Below, one piece after another: positions 26,550 to 39,825 of a stretch of 64,000 nt of DNA. Position numbers and translations under genes: made by a program. The stretch spans positions 2,852,001 to 2,916,000 of the forward strand of contig NZ_JAFCJI010000001.1 in NCBI RefSeq assembly GCF_018131105.1, given 5' to 3'. Below the pieces are notes generated by a model that made no database searches, was not told the DNA's origin, and saw nothing but the letters and a program-made list of their open reading frames with translations. Source of the DNA: Bradyrhizobium manausense (GTDB lineage: Bacteria; Pseudomonadota; Alphaproteobacteria; Rhizobiales; Xanthobacteraceae). Every line of letters starts with the position of its first letter. Position 1 is the first letter of the stretch.

Positions 26550-26553
<4 letters not shown>
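24307..26553 (+). CDS. Hybrid sensor histidine kinase with periplasmic Cache-like sensor and C-terminal receiver
   Basis: 748-residue membrane kinase. Domain order: membrane helix (about 8-26), periplasmic sensor of double-Cache appearance (27-280), second membrane helix (about 280-305), HAMP (306-360), histidine phosphoacceptor domain with H382 in GGVAHDFNNLL, ATPase domain with LNLVLNARDAMP (N box), DTGCGM (G1) and GKGTGLGLSM (G2), and a receiver domain with acceptor D673 in LLFTDVVMPGG. The HDFNNLL H-box is typical of rhizobial hybrid kinases. All catalytic residues are present. No cognate regulator is adjacent; the receiver-only protein at 5560 is one possible partner (speculative). Confidence 0.9.
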
Positions 26554-28160
<1,607 letters not shown>

Positions 28161-28185
28161 GGTCAGTCGTTTCCAAGGTCTCGGC

Positions 28186-28270
28186 GTCATGGCCGAACTT
28201 GTTCCGGCCATCCACGTTCTTTTGGCGGTCAGTCTAAGGCCGCGGATGCCCGGGACAAGCCCGGCATGAC
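28186..28270. repeat. Long palindromic repeat, GTCATGGCCG family (copy A)
   Basis: Left arm GTCATGGCCGAACTTGTTCC and on through CATCCACGTTCTT; right arm CGCGGATGCCCGGGACAAGC to CGGCATGAC. About 85 bp, imperfect. Sequence-related copies are at 29445-29536 and 62291-62372. Confidence 0.82.
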
Positions 28271-28282
28271 GGTGCAGGCGGC

Positions 28283-29419
28283 CTAGCGCACCGTCGCAAA
28301 GAATTTTCTGACGTCGCGCACGAACAGCTCGGGCTGCTCGAAGGCCGCAAAGTGCCCGCCCTTTTCCATCTCGCTCCAATGGGTCATGTTGGAAAAATTC
28401 GGCTCCATCCAGCGCCGCACCGGCGTGATGATCTCCTTGGGAAACGCGGCGACGCCAGTCGGCACCGTAACTTTGGGTGTCGTGCGGCGCTTGCCAAAAC
28501 TCTCCCAATAGAGGCGCGCCGAGGAGGTCGCCGTCTCTGTCGTCCAGTAAAGCATGACGTTGTCGAGCAGCTCATCTCTGTCAAAGATGTTCTCGGGGTG
28601 GCCGTTGCAATCGGTCCAGGCCCAGAACTTTTCCAGGATCCAGGCGGCCTGCCCGCTCGGCGAGTCCGTCAGGCCGTAGCCGAGTGTCTGCGGCCGCGTC
28701 GATTGCTGCTTCGAGTAGCCGGAGTCGAGATCGACATAATGCTTGAGGCCGGCGAGCGCGCGCTTCTCTTCCGGCGTCGGGTCGCCTTCGACCTTTGGCG
28801 CGGCGTTGAATGCGAGCGTGATGTGGATGCCTGCGCAATGCTCCACATCCTGCGCGCCAAGCGAGGTCGTCACCGCCGAACCCCAGTCGCCACCCTGCGC
28901 GCCGTAGCGCGCGTAGCCCAGCCGATCCATCAGCCTGGCCCAGGTCGCGGCGATGCGGTCGACGCCCCAGCCGGTGGTCTTCGGTTTTGCGGAGAAGCCA
29001 AAGCCCGGCAGCGACGGGCAGATCACGTGGAAGGCATCAGCAGGATTGCCGCCATGGGCGGCGGGATCGACCAGCGGCGCGATCACTTTCTGGAATTCCA
29101 CGATCGAGCCGGGCCAGCCATGAGTGACGATCAGCGGCAGCGCGTTGGGTTGTTTCGAGCGGACGTGCAGGAAATGGATATCGAGCCCGTCGATCTCGGT
29201 GGTGAACTGGTCGAAGCGGTTGAGCTTGGCCTCACGCGCGCGCCAGTCGTAGCCGTCGGCCCAATAGGCGCAGATCTCCTGGATCCATTTCAGCGGCGCG
29301 CCCTGGCTCCAGTCCTCGACAAGCTCCGCCTCCGGCCAGCGCGTGCGGGCGAGGCGCGATTTGAGGTCGGTGAGGACGTCATCGCTAATGGCGATGCGGA
29401 ACGGTTTGATGTTGCTCAT
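28283..29419 (-). CDS. Epoxide hydrolase (alpha/beta hydrolase with EHN domain)
   Basis: 378-residue hydrolase related to microsomal-type epoxide hydrolases. It has an N-terminal EHN domain (RIAISDDVLTDLKSRLARTRWP), the oxyanion motif HGWPG (100-104), nucleophile D178 in AQGGDWGS and the catalytic histidine H356 in GGHFAAFEQPE. These are the expected residues for opening epoxides to diols. The gene is bracketed by two palindromic repeats of the same family (28186 and 29445). Substrate unknown; some members act on xenobiotic or terpenoid epoxides. Confidence 0.88.
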   Translation of the reverse strand: MSNIKPFRIAISDDVLTDLKSRLARTRWPEAELVEDWSQGAPLKWIQEICAYWADGYDWRAREAKLNRFDQFTTEIDGLDIHFLHVRSKQPNALPLIVTHGWPGSIVEFQKVIAPLVDPAAHGGNPADAFHVICPSLPGFGFSAKPKTTGWGVDRIAATWARLMDRLGYARYGAQGGDWGSAVTTSLGAQDVEHCAGIHITLAFNAAPKVEGDPTPEEKRALAGLKHYVDLDSGYSKQQSTRPQTLGYGLTDSPSGQAAWILEKFWAWTDCNGHPENIFDRDELLDNVMLYWTTETATSSARLYWESFGKRRTTPKVTVPTGVAAFPKEIITPVRRWMEPNFSNMTHWSEMEKGGHFAAFEQPELFVRDVRKFFATVR

Positions 29420-29444
29420 GGAAGAGGCCCTGCTCGTCGGAGGT

Positions 29445-29536
29445 TCTCGTCATGGCCGGGCTCGTGCCGGCCATCCACGTTCTTCTCACCACTTTGAAGA
29501 ACGTGGATGCCCGGCACAAGGCCGGGCATGACGAGA
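29445..29536. repeat. Long palindromic repeat, GTCATGGCCG family (copy B)
   Basis: Near-perfect 92-bp palindrome: TCTCGTCATGGCCGGGC ... CATCCACGTTCTT, short loop, AAGAACGTGGATG ... GCCGGGCATGACGAGA. The most complete copy in the window. Confidence 0.88.
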
Positions 29537-29577
29537 CGATAGACCGTTAATTCGCGACAGGCCTGCAGCGCGACTGC

Positions 29578-30033
29578 CTAACCCGACAGCGCGGCCTTCA
29601 CGAGACCGGATGCCTTGCCGAAATCCATCTGTCCCGCATACTTCGCGCGCAACACCGCGATCACCTTGCCCATGTCCTTCATGCCGGCTGCACCGGTTTC
29701 GGCGATGGCGCCCGCGATCGCCTTCTTCACCTCGTCGTCCGACATCTGCTTCGGCAAGTACGCCGAGATCACCGCGATCTCCTCGCGCTCCTGCGCGGCG
29801 AGCTCGGCGCGGCCGCCCTTGTCATAAAGCTCGACCGACTCCTGCCGCTGCTTGATCATCTTCTGAAAGACACCGAGCAGGTCGGCGTCCGAGAGCGGCG
29901 GCTTGCCCTGGCCGCGGGCATCGATGTCGGCGTTCTTGATCGTCGCATTGACCATGCGCAGCGTGGAGAGCTTGCGCTCGTCCTTGGCCTTCATGGCCTC
30001 CTTGACCGCATTGTTGATGTCGTCGCGCAGCAT
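29578..30033 (-). CDS. GatB/YqeY domain protein
   Basis: 151-residue all-helical protein of the YqeY family, related to the tail domain of the amidotransferase subunit GatB. Signature segments: AMKAKDERKLSTLRMVNATIKNADID, IKQRQESVELYDKGGRAELAAQEREE and the C-terminal TGAAGMKDMGKVIAVLRAKYAGQMDFGKAS. GatB tails bind tRNA; the role of free-standing YqeY proteins is unclear. It lies 32 bp after the start of the upstream alpha/beta hydrolase gene's 3' end on the same strand, so the two may be cotranscribed. In many alphaproteobacteria yqeY lies beside carA or dnaG, as it does loosely here. Confidence 0.9.
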   Translation of the reverse strand: MLRDDINNAVKEAMKAKDERKLSTLRMVNATIKNADIDARGQGKPPLSDADLLGVFQKMIKQRQESVELYDKGGRAELAAQEREEIAVISAYLPKQMSDDEVKKAIAGAIAETGAAGMKDMGKVIAVLRAKYAGQMDFGKASGLVKAALSG

Positions 30034-30065
30034 GGCCTTATCCCTTCAAATATCCGACGCCTGAT

Positions 30066-30794
30066 CTAGGCCGTTCGTGCCCCTGAGACAACCGGGCTCC
30101 CGATCCATTCGACCAGCGCTTGCGCGGTCGCCTGCGGCTGTTCCGGCTGCGGCAGGTGTCCACAGTTCTCCAGGACGACCAGCTTCGCGCCGGCAATCGC
30201 GTCCGCCATCTCCTTCGAGAAGGCATTGGGAATGGTGTTGTCCTGATCGCCCGTCAGCACCAGCGTCGGGCATGTGATCGTGGACAGCGTCGGCCGCGAG
30301 TCGACCCGCGCGATGATCGCGGTCTGCTGTCGCAGGTAACCTTCGACGCCGACGTCCTCGCCCTGCTCGTGCACGAGCTGGCGAATGGCATAATCGTCCC
30401 GGCGCGAGGGATGCACCAATTCCGGAAACATCTCCTCGCGGGCCGCACGCAGCTCGCCGCGCTTTGCCCGCTCCATCAGGCCGCGGCGGCGCGCGGTCGC
30501 CTCCGCCGTATCGGGCCGGGCCTGGGTGTTGATCAACGCGAGCTTCATCACGCGCTCGGGAGCCTGGCGCATGATCTCGAGCGCAATGTAACCGCCCATG
30601 GAATGACCGGCGAGCGCGAAGCGCGGCGGGGCCTCGCTCAGCACCCGGGCCGCAATCGCGGCCATGCTGTCGTCGCGAATATGGTTGGCAACCATCACGG
30701 GACCGAACCGCCAGAGCGCCGGGATGATTGGGGCATAGATCCGGGCCGACGAGGCAAGTCCCGGAACCAGCACAACAGGGGTCGTCCGGTCCAT
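30066..30794 (-). CDS. Alpha/beta-fold hydrolase
   Basis: 242-residue serine hydrolase. The oxyanion stretch VVLVPGLASSA opens the domain, the nucleophile is S65 in AGHSMGG, the acid is in LTGDQDNTIP and the histidine in ENCGHLPQPEQP. It lacks a signal peptide. Substrate cannot be predicted; relatives are esterases and hydrolases of the MhpC type. It is divergent from carA with about 146 bp between starts, which contain the carA promoter. Two other open frames overlap it but lack family features. Confidence 0.87.
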   Translation of the reverse strand: MDRTTPVVLVPGLASSARIYAPIIPALWRFGPVMVANHIRDDSMAAIAARVLSEAPPRFALAGHSMGGYIALEIMRQAPERVMKLALINTQARPDTAEATARRRGLMERAKRGELRAAREEMFPELVHPSRRDDYAIRQLVHEQGEDVGVEGYLRQQTAIIARVDSRPTLSTITCPTLVLTGDQDNTIPNAFSKEMADAIAGAKLVVLENCGHLPQPEQPQATAQALVEWIGSPVVSGARTA

Positions 30795-30940
30795 TATTGC
30801 CTCGCAAGCCCCTGGAATTGGCGGAAATTATTCAGCCAAGCTTAAGTGCCTGAGGCGACCTGTCAAATATGCAAAAACGCATGTGAATCCGCCGTTTCCT
30901 GCTTTGACGCGCGCGCGCGGGGGCCTTATGAAACGGGCTC

Positions 30941-32131
30941 ATGACACAACATGAAAACGATAACGCCTGGCCGGACCATAAACCGACCGCGCTCCTCGTG
31001 CTTGCCGATGGCACGGTGCTCGAAGGCTTTGGTCTCGGCGCCGAGGGCCACGCCGTTGGTGAAGTCTGCTTCAACACCGCGATGACCGGCTATGAAGAGA
31101 TCCTCACCGATCCCTCCTATGCCGGCCAGCTCATCACCTTCACCTTCCCGCATATCGGCAACGTCGGCACCAACGACGAAGATGTCGAGACGGTGAACAT
31201 GGCCGCGACGCCTGGCGCGCGCGGCGTGATCCTGCGCACCGCGATCACCGATCCCTCGAACTACCGCGCGACCAAGCACCTCGACCAGTGGCTGAAGGCG
31301 CGCGGCATCATCGGCCTCTCCGGCATCGACACCCGCGCACTGACCGCGCTGATCCGCAGCAAGGGCATGCCCAACGCCGTGATCGCGCACGCCAAGGACG
31401 GCGAGTTCGACTTGCATGGCCTGAAGGAAGAAGCGCGGGAATGGCCCGGCCTCGAAGGCATGGACCTCGTGCCGATGGTCACTTCCGGCCAGCGCTTCAA
31501 CTGGGACGAGACGCCCTGGCTGTGGGACAAGGGTTTTGGCCGGCAGGACAAGGCCGAGTTCAACGTCGTCGCGATCGACTACGGCATCAAGCGCAACATC
31601 CTGCGCCTGCTCGCCGGCGTCGGCTGCAAGGTGACGGTGGTGCCGGCAACGACGTCGTCTGAAGACATTCTGGCGATGAAGCCGGACGGCGTATTCCTGT
31701 CGAACGGTCCGGGCGACCCGGCCGCGACCGGCAAGTACGCGGTGCCTGTCATCCAGGACGTCATCAAGTCCGGCACGCCGACCTTCGGAATTTGTCTCGG
31801 CCACCAGATGCTCGGCCTCGCGGTCGGCGCGAAGACCAAGAAGATGCATCAGGGCCATCACGGCGCCAATCATCCCGTGAAGGACGAGACCACCGGCAAG
31901 GTCGAGATCACCTCGATGAACCACGGCTTTGCGGTCGACGAGACCACGCTGCCTGCTGGCGCGACGCAGACCCACATCTCGCTGTTCGACGGATCCAATT
32001 GCGGCATCCAGCTCGACGGCAAGCCGGTGTTCTCCGTGCAGTATCACCCCGAGGCGTCACCCGGCCCGCGCGACTCGCACTATCTCTTCCAGCGCTTCGC
32101 CGATCTGATGCGGCAGAAGAAGAGCGCGTAA
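30941..32131 (+). CDS. carA: Carbamoyl-phosphate synthase small (glutaminase) subunit
   Basis: Hydrolyses glutamine and passes ammonia to CarB for carbamoyl phosphate, the precursor of arginine and pyrimidines. The 396-residue protein has the N-terminal CPSase small-chain domain ([28 protein letters not shown]) and a class I glutamine amidotransferase domain with nucleophile C285 in [10 protein letters not shown] and the His/Glu pair in YHPEASPGP. All catalytic residues are present. An intrinsic terminator follows. carB is not adjacent: it begins about 4 kb downstream after seven other genes. Confidence 0.97.
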   Translation: MTQHENDNAWPDHKPTALLVLADGTVLEGFGLGAEGHAVGEVCFNTAMTGYEEILTDPSYAGQLITFTFPHIGNVGTNDEDVETVNMAATPGARGVILRTAITDPSNYRATKHLDQWLKARGIIGLSGIDTRALTALIRSKGMPNAVIAHAKDGEFDLHGLKEEAREWPGLEGMDLVPMVTSGQRFNWDETPWLWDKGFGRQDKAEFNVVAIDYGIKRNILRLLAGVGCKVTVVPATTSSEDILAMKPDGVFLSNGPGDPAATGKYAVPVIQDVIKSGTPTFGICLGHQMLGLAVGAKTKKMHQGHHGANHPVKDETTGKVEITSMNHGFAVDETTLPAGATQTHISLFDGSNCGIQLDGKPVFSVQYHPEASPGPRDSHYLFQRFADLMRQKKSA

Positions 32132-32165
32132 GACGCGTTTTTGATATAACTGACTTGACGACATC

Positions 32166-32195
32166 AAGCCCGGGCCATGTCCCGGGCTTCTTGTT
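32166..32195 (+). terminator. Intrinsic terminator of carA
   Basis: Stem AAGCCCGGG against CCCGGGCTT around CCATGT, followed by TTCTTGTT, 34 bp after the carA stop. Confidence 0.85.
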
Positions 32196-32255
32196 ATGGG
32201 AACGTCGTCTCATGCCCCTCGTTAGTTCCTGTGACTCGCGCGCAGGAGCCCAGCC

Positions 32256-32777
32256 ATGTCCGTCGTCCGCGACTTTGCCGAACCGCTCGCCATCGTCTTC
32301 GAGGATGACGGGCTCGTGCCGAACAACATCCTCCCCTTCCTGGTCTACCAGGGCGCGGTGACGCTCGATTCGAAGCAGCCGGAACAGACCATCGAAAACC
32401 TGTTCGAAACGAACAATTGGGGCGGCACGTGGCGCAACGGCGTCTACGACTATCTGCATTACCACGCGACCGTGCATGAGGTGCTCGGCGTCGCGCGCGG
32501 GAGTGCCCGCGTGCGCTTCGGCGGCGACCATGGCCAGGAGCTGGACATCAAGGCCGGTGACGTCGCGATCCTGCCCGCAGGCACGGGGCATCAGTGCATC
32601 AAGGCGAGCGATGATTTCTGCGTGATCGGCGCCTATCCGCCGGGATCGAAGATGGAGGTCACGCGGCCCACGGCGGAGAACCACGCCAAGGCGTTGCAGA
32701 CGATCCCGAACGTCGCACGGCCACCGGCCGATCCGGTGACGGGAAAGCACGGCGCGCTGATGCGGCTGTGGCGGTAG
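32256..32777 (+). CDS. Cupin-domain protein (YjlB-like)
   Basis: 173-residue single-cupin protein. The metal-binding cupin motifs are HYHATVHEVLGVARG (first) and GDVAILPAGTGHQ (second), with two histidines and a glutamate in the first motif. N-terminal NILPFLVYQGAV and NNWGGTWRNGVYDYLHYH are typical of the YjlB-like subgroup. Enzymatic role unknown. The ATG at 32256 fits the family start. A short palindrome follows and separates it from the convergent dps gene. Confidence 0.85.
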   Translation: MSVVRDFAEPLAIVFEDDGLVPNNILPFLVYQGAVTLDSKQPEQTIENLFETNNWGGTWRNGVYDYLHYHATVHEVLGVARGSARVRFGGDHGQELDIKAGDVAILPAGTGHQCIKASDDFCVIGAYPPGSKMEVTRPTAENHAKALQTIPNVARPPADPVTGKHGALMRLWR

Positions 32778-32793
32778 CGACAAGAGCGGTGCC

Positions 32794-32829
32794 GTAGAGT
32801 GGGTTACGCCCTCGGCTGACCCACCCTAC
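32794..32829. repeat. Short palindrome related to the GTAGGGTGGG family
   Basis: GTAGAGTGGGT at 32794 pairs with ACCCACCCTAC ending at 32829 (one mismatch). Located between convergent genes; compare 6925-7011. Confidence 0.7.
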
Positions 32830-32842
32830 AAAAGCTTCCGCC

Positions 32843-33367
32843 CTACGCCTCGTTGCCGCCCTCTTGGCGCGTGGCTTCGAACAAGAACCACGTCCGGCGC
32901 TCGGTCTCGTCGATGAAGACTTCGAGGATGCTGGCGCTGGCGACGTCGCCGGCGTCGTCGCAGACCTCGTGCGCCTTGCGCATCGCCGCCGCGACGTGCT
33001 TGTTGTCCTGCATCAGCTCGCGCAGCATCTCGCGCGGCGGGACGTAGTCCTCGTTATTGTCCTTGATGGTCTGGAGCTTCGCGACCTGGCTGATCGACTT
33101 CAGCGTGGTACCGCCGATCTTGCGGACGCGTTCGGCGAGCTGGTCCGTGGTGGCGAAGATCTGGTCCGACTGCTCGTCGAGCAGGAGGTGATAGTCGCGG
33201 AAATGCCGGCCGCTGATGTGCCAATGGAAATTCTTGGTCTTGAGGTACAGCGCGAACGCGTCGGCCAGAAGCACGTTGAGCGCCTCCGAAACCTTGTTGA
33301 CCGCCTGGGGGGACAGATCGGTGGGGGTGTCGAGGTCGGGGGAGACCTTGCTGGGGGCTTTGCTCAC
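32843..33367 (-). CDS. dps: Dps-family ferritin-like DNA-protection protein
   Basis: Dodecameric ferritin-like protein that oxidises and stores iron and shields DNA during starvation and peroxide stress. The 174-residue protein has the Dps core KTKNFHWHISGRHFRDYH followed by LLLDEQSDQI, which supplies the intersubunit ferroxidase ligands. The GTG at 33367 is chosen because AGGAAGG lies seven bases upstream; an earlier in-frame start gives an unlikely Cys-rich leader. The first ~25 residues are basic and proline-rich, suitable for DNA contact. Divergent from the methyltransferase gene; no OxyR-type site was identified. Confidence 0.92.
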   Translation of the reverse strand: MSKAPSKVSPDLDTPTDLSPQAVNKVSEALNVLLADAFALYLKTKNFHWHISGRHFRDYHLLLDEQSDQIFATTDQLAERVRKIGGTTLKSISQVAKLQTIKDNNEDYVPPREMLRELMQDNKHVAAAMRKAHEVCDDAGDVASASILEVFIDETERRTWFLFEATRQEGGNEA

Positions 33368-33471
33368 GGGAAACCTTCCTGTTAGGACGCAGACATTGAC
33401 GGCGCGCCGTCGCACCCCTAACGCAAGGCGGGCAGCGCGGTTCCTAGATAGGAACCGCTGGGCGGGATACC

Positions 33472-34173
33472 ATGGACGATTGGATCGACTATTACGACTC
33501 GACGCATACGATCTATGTCAGCAAGCTGCATCGGGATTTGCACTTCCAGATCATCGCGCGCGACATCATCGGCTACATCTCTTCGCCCGAGGCGATCGTG
33601 CTGGATTATGCCTGCGGAGAGGCGCTGTCGGCGAGCCAGGTGGCGGCCGCCTGCGGCCAGCTGATTCTGGCCGAACCCGCGCCGGGCGTGCGCGGCCGGC
33701 TGATCTCGCGATTTGCGCCCAACACCAGGATCCGCGTCCGTTCGCTCGACGACGTCCGCAAGATGCAGGACCAGTCCATCGACCTCGTCGTCATGAACTC
33801 GGTCGCGCAATACATGACGGCGGAGGAGCTCGATGCCGCACTCGTCAATGTCAGGCGCATCCTGAAGCCATCAGGCAAGCTGGTGCTCGGCGACATCCTC
33901 CAGCCGCATGTCGGCATGGTCAGGGATGTGACGGCGCTGCTCTCCTTCGGCCTGCGTCACGGCTTCCTGAAGGACGCGCTGGTCGGGCTCGTCAGCACGG
34001 CACTGTCGGATTACCGTGATCTGCGCTCGCGCGTCGGACTCCAGCGCTACAGCGAGGACGAGATCACGGCCAAGCTGAAGGCGGCGGGCTTCGCCAGCCA
34101 GCGCGCCGACATCAACATCGGCCACAACCGCTGGCGCATGACCTTCATCGCGCGGCCGCCTTTGGTGCGTTAA
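33472..34173 (+). CDS. Class I SAM-dependent methyltransferase
   Basis: 233-residue methyltransferase. The SAM-binding motif I is VLDYACGEALSA (residues 44-55), a variant of the usual DxGxGxG in which the glycines are partly replaced (ACGEA). Motif II acidic residue lies in ILAEPAPG, and IDLVVMNSVAQYM and VNVRRILKPSGKLVLGDI are the post-motifs. The variant motif I is common in the Methyltransf_11/25 groups. Substrate unknown. It is followed after 54 bp by a tRNA-like gene on the same strand. Confidence 0.85.
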   Translation: MDDWIDYYDSTHTIYVSKLHRDLHFQIIARDIIGYISSPEAIVLDYACGEALSASQVAAACGQLILAEPAPGVRGRLISRFAPNTRIRVRSLDDVRKMQDQSIDLVVMNSVAQYMTAEELDAALVNVRRILKPSGKLVLGDILQPHVGMVRDVTALLSFGLRHGFLKDALVGLVSTALSDYRDLRSRVGLQRYSEDEITAKLKAAGFASQRADINIGHNRWRMTFIARPPLVR

Positions 34174-34227
34174 GCATAACGACCACCTGAGGTGGCTTGT
34201 CACACCTCGATGGGCAATGATCGCCGC

Positions 34228-34303
34228 GGCCCGGTGGCGGAATCGTCTACGCGGGAGCGGTGCATCGCTCTTCATCCTGGTTCAAATCCAGGCCGGGTCT
34301 CCA
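34228..34303 (+). tRNA. Atypical tRNA-like gene (tRNA-Cys(GCA)-like, possibly a pseudogene)
   Basis: A 76-base cloverleaf with encoded CCA. Acceptor GGCCCGG pairs with CCGGGTC (one G-T), discriminator T, T-arm CCTGG-TTCAAAT-CCAGG is perfect. The D arm has only three pairs (GCG/CGC) and its loop lacks the usual GG. The anticodon stem GAGCG/CGCTC is perfect but leaves a 6-base loop GTGCAT; opening the last pair gives 8 bases. Reading T33 then GCA gives cysteine, and the U73 discriminator also fits tRNA-Cys; UGC (alanine) is possible. The strong acceptor and T arms argue against a random match. It may be a degenerate or specialised tRNA. Confidence 0.5.
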
Positions 34304-34337
34304 CGCTTCTCCCCTGCGGGGCTACGCGTGGCGCAGA

Positions 34338-34709
34338 TCACTCCGCCTCGACCACATCACACTCCGCGATCAGCTTTAGCCGCTCCGCATCCTTGGCCGC
34401 GGAACCAAGCACGGCATCGAGCAAGCCCGGAAAGCGCACGTCGAGATCCTCGCGGCGCAGCCGCATGAAGCGGTTCGTGCCTGCCACACGCGTCTGCATC
34501 AGCCCGCAATCGCGCAGCTTTGCGAAATGATAGGTGAGGTTCGACTTGCCCGCGAGCCCGCTGAAGTCGCCGCAGCAAAGCTCGCTGCTGACACGTTCCT
34601 GCTGGGCCAACTGATACACGATCGCCAACCGGATCGGATCGCTCAGACAATCCAGAACCAGGGGCAGCTCGATCTGCTCGCGGGTGGGGTGGGGTGGCGT
34701 GCGGCTCAT
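34338..34709 (-). CDS. ArsR-family repressor of the adjacent MFS gene
   Basis: 123-residue winged-helix repressor: LPLVLDCLSDPIRLAIVYQLAQQER, recognition helix in GKSNLTYHFAKLRDCGLM and wing GTNRFMRLRREDL. Cysteines in SELCCGDF could sense oxidants or metals. It is divergent from the MFS exporter gene; the region between them holds two identical-consensus operators (GTTCAA-N6-TTGAAC). A minus-strand TTGAAC/TATGAT pair with 16-base spacing places its transcription start a few bases before the ATG, so it may be leaderless. The model is a local repressor of an exporter, induced by the exported compound. Confidence 0.88.
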   Translation of the reverse strand: MSRTPPHPTREQIELPLVLDCLSDPIRLAIVYQLAQQERVSSELCCGDFSGLAGKSNLTYHFAKLRDCGLMQTRVAGTNRFMRLRREDLDVRFPGLLDAVLGSAAKDAERLKLIAECDVVEAE

Positions 34710-34740
34710 GACGTTCGAATCATAGCGATGCCGCCGCGAT

Positions 34741-34758
34741 GTTCAATAGTTCTTGAAC
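34741..34758. promoter_or_regulatory. Operator 1 of the arsR/MFS intergenic region
   Basis: Perfect palindrome GTTCAA-TAGTTC-TTGAAC. Its left half also serves as a possible -35 of the leftward arsR promoter (TTGAAC, 16 bases, TATGAT at 34719-34724). Confidence 0.75.
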
Positions 34759-34761
34759 CAA

Positions 34762-34790
34762 TTGACTCCGGATTGGTCTTCTTCGATAGT
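34762..34790 (+). promoter_or_regulatory. Promoter of the MFS gene
   Basis: TTGACT (34762-34767), 17-base spacer, GATAGT (34785-34790), between the two operators; the second operator overlaps the expected start point. Confidence 0.6.
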
Positions 34791-34806
34791 TCAATAAACA
34801 TTGAAC
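34789..34806. promoter_or_regulatory. Operator 2 of the arsR/MFS intergenic region
   Basis: Perfect palindrome GTTCAAT-AAAC-ATTGAAC, same GTTCAA-N6-TTGAAC consensus as operator 1, centres 48 bp apart. Confidence 0.75.
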
Positions 34807-34823
34807 ATAGGGGATTTCGTACA

Positions 34824-35993
34824 ATGAGCGTGTTCTGGCTGGCCCTGGGGGCCTTTGCGATCGGGACCGAAGGCTTTGTCATTGCTGGCCTTTTGCCGGC
34901 GATCGCCAGCGACCTGTCGATTTCGGTCTCGGCCGCCGGCCAATTGGTCACCGCCTACGCGCTCACCTATGCCGTGGGCTCTCCGATCCTGGCGGTGGCG
35001 CTGAACAACATCGACCGCCGTACCGTGCTGGCGCTCGCCCTTTTGACCTTCGTCGCCGGAAACCTCGCGGCAATGGTCGCCTCCAACTACGCCCTGCTGC
35101 TTGCTTCGCGGATGCTGATGGCGTTGGGTTCCGGACTGTGCATGCCGACGGCGCTGGCGGTGTCCGTGGCGGTCGCCTCACCGGAACGGCGCGGCCGCGC
35201 GGTGGCGCTGGTCACTTCGGGCCTCACGATTGCGACCGTTATCGGCGTGCCTCTCGGCAATCTCGTCGGCAGCTGGCTGGGCTGGCGCGCGACCTTCGCC
35301 ATGGTGGCAATGATCGGTACCGTCGCGCTCGCCGGTCTCCTGCTCGGCCTGCCGAAGGGCTTGCCCCGCAATACGGCCTCACTCAGCGAACGGCTGGCGG
35401 TGGCGCGCCACGGCAACGTGGTGATCGCGCTTGTGATCACGATTTTATGGGCGCTCGGCGGCTTCACCGTCTTCACCTATTTCGCGGTCCCGCTGCGCGG
35501 CCTCGGCTTCGACGCCTCGCAAATCAGCCTCGCGCTGCTGGTGTTTGGCGGCGCGGCTGCGATCGGGAACATGCTCGGCGGCATCCTGGCGGACCGGCTC
35601 GGCACGCGCGCGACCGCGGCCTTCGGCCTCGCCGGCATGGCGAGCGCCCTGATCCTGCATTCGCTGGTCCTGAAACTGACGCCGGGACAGGCCCATTACG
35701 CGGTGCTCGGCGCGATCTTCCTTTGGGGCCTCTCGGGCTGGGCATTCTATCCGGCCCAGATCGCCAGCATTGTCCGCATCGAGCCGCAGGCCTCCATGAT
35801 CGCACTCTCGCTCAATGCCTCCGCGATGTATCTCGGCTTCGCCATCGGCGGTGCCTTGGGGGGAGCGGTGCTGGCCACTCTCTCGGCAAACGACCTCGGC
35901 TGGATCGGCGGATCGAGCGTTGCGGCCTCGCTTCTGGTGCACCTCGCCCGCGGCTGGCAGGCGCGACCAAAACCCGTCAAAATTGCCGGTTGA
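34824..35993 (+). CDS. MFS exporter of the AraJ/Bcr-like drug and sugar efflux type
   Basis: 389-residue major facilitator protein with about twelve membrane helices, beginning [26 protein letters not shown], the signature of AraJ/NepI-type exporters. The [25 protein letters not shown] stretch is the antiporter motif C region, and ADRLGTRAT marks the second-half loop. The ATG at 34824 has GGGGAT nine bases upstream. Probably exports a small organic compound in exchange for protons under control of the divergent ArsR-type repressor. A hairpin with seven T follows, close to carB. Confidence 0.9.
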   Translation: MSVFWLALGAFAIGTEGFVIAGLLPAIASDLSISVSAAGQLVTAYALTYAVGSPILAVALNNIDRRTVLALALLTFVAGNLAAMVASNYALLLASRMLMALGSGLCMPTALAVSVAVASPERRGRAVALVTSGLTIATVIGVPLGNLVGSWLGWRATFAMVAMIGTVALAGLLLGLPKGLPRNTASLSERLAVARHGNVVIALVITILWALGGFTVFTYFAVPLRGLGFDASQISLALLVFGGAAAIGNMLGGILADRLGTRATAAFGLAGMASALILHSLVLKLTPGQAHYAVLGAIFLWGLSGWAFYPAQIASIVRIEPQASMIALSLNASAMYLGFAIGGALGGAVLATLSANDLGWIGGSSVAASLLVHLARGWQARPKPVKIAG

Positions 35994-36000
35994 TGGGCGT

Positions 36001-36106
36001 TTTTCGGGGTTTCGCCGCCCCGAAAACTGGTCTAAGACCCACCCGCGCGCGAGGGAGACCACCGCGCTCTCGGCCAAAGGGACGCGCAGCAGCGCGCCCT
36101 TTTTTT
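36001..36106 (+). terminator. Two hairpins ending in a T tract just before carB (terminator or attenuator)
   Basis: Hairpin 1: TTTTCGGGG (36001-36009) with CCCCGAAAA (36018-36026). Hairpin 2: AAAGGG plus CGCGC against GCGCG plus CCCTTT (36076-36102), then T to 36106. The T run ends 29 bases before the carB ATG, leaving little space for a separate carB promoter after it. Confidence 0.7.
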
Positions 36107-36135
36107 GTGCCCAAATCCGACTTCGGCGAGAGTTG

Positions 36136-39600
<3,465 letters not shown>

Positions 39601-39660
39601 TCGCGCGCGAAAGGCAAGTCCCCGAGGGGTAAGCCTTGCGCTAAGTGATTGACAATCAAG

Positions 39661-39700
39661 CCACAATGGCCGGAGGAACTGTCCGGCCATGTGGTTGTTC
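39661..39700 (+). terminator. Hairpin terminator after carB
   Basis: CCACA plus TGGCCGGA pair with TCCGGCCA plus TGTGG around GGAACTG (one bulged A), followed by TTGTTCTGTT; 60 bp after the carB stop. Confidence 0.7.
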
Positions 39701-39825
39701 TGTTCCGGCGCCAGCCTCACTAAACGTTCCGGTGGGCGTGTATTCGGCTCCCCGGAAATACTGACGAATCAAGGTTGCCGCACCCTCCGTTTTGGCGGGC
39801 GCGCAGCCGAAGGACGAGAGAAGAG

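Noticed and set aside
30046..30807. 253-codon minus-strand frame overlapping the alpha/beta hydrolase gene
   Set aside because: Other frame of the same DNA; the hydrolase frame carries GHSMGG and the other catalytic residues.
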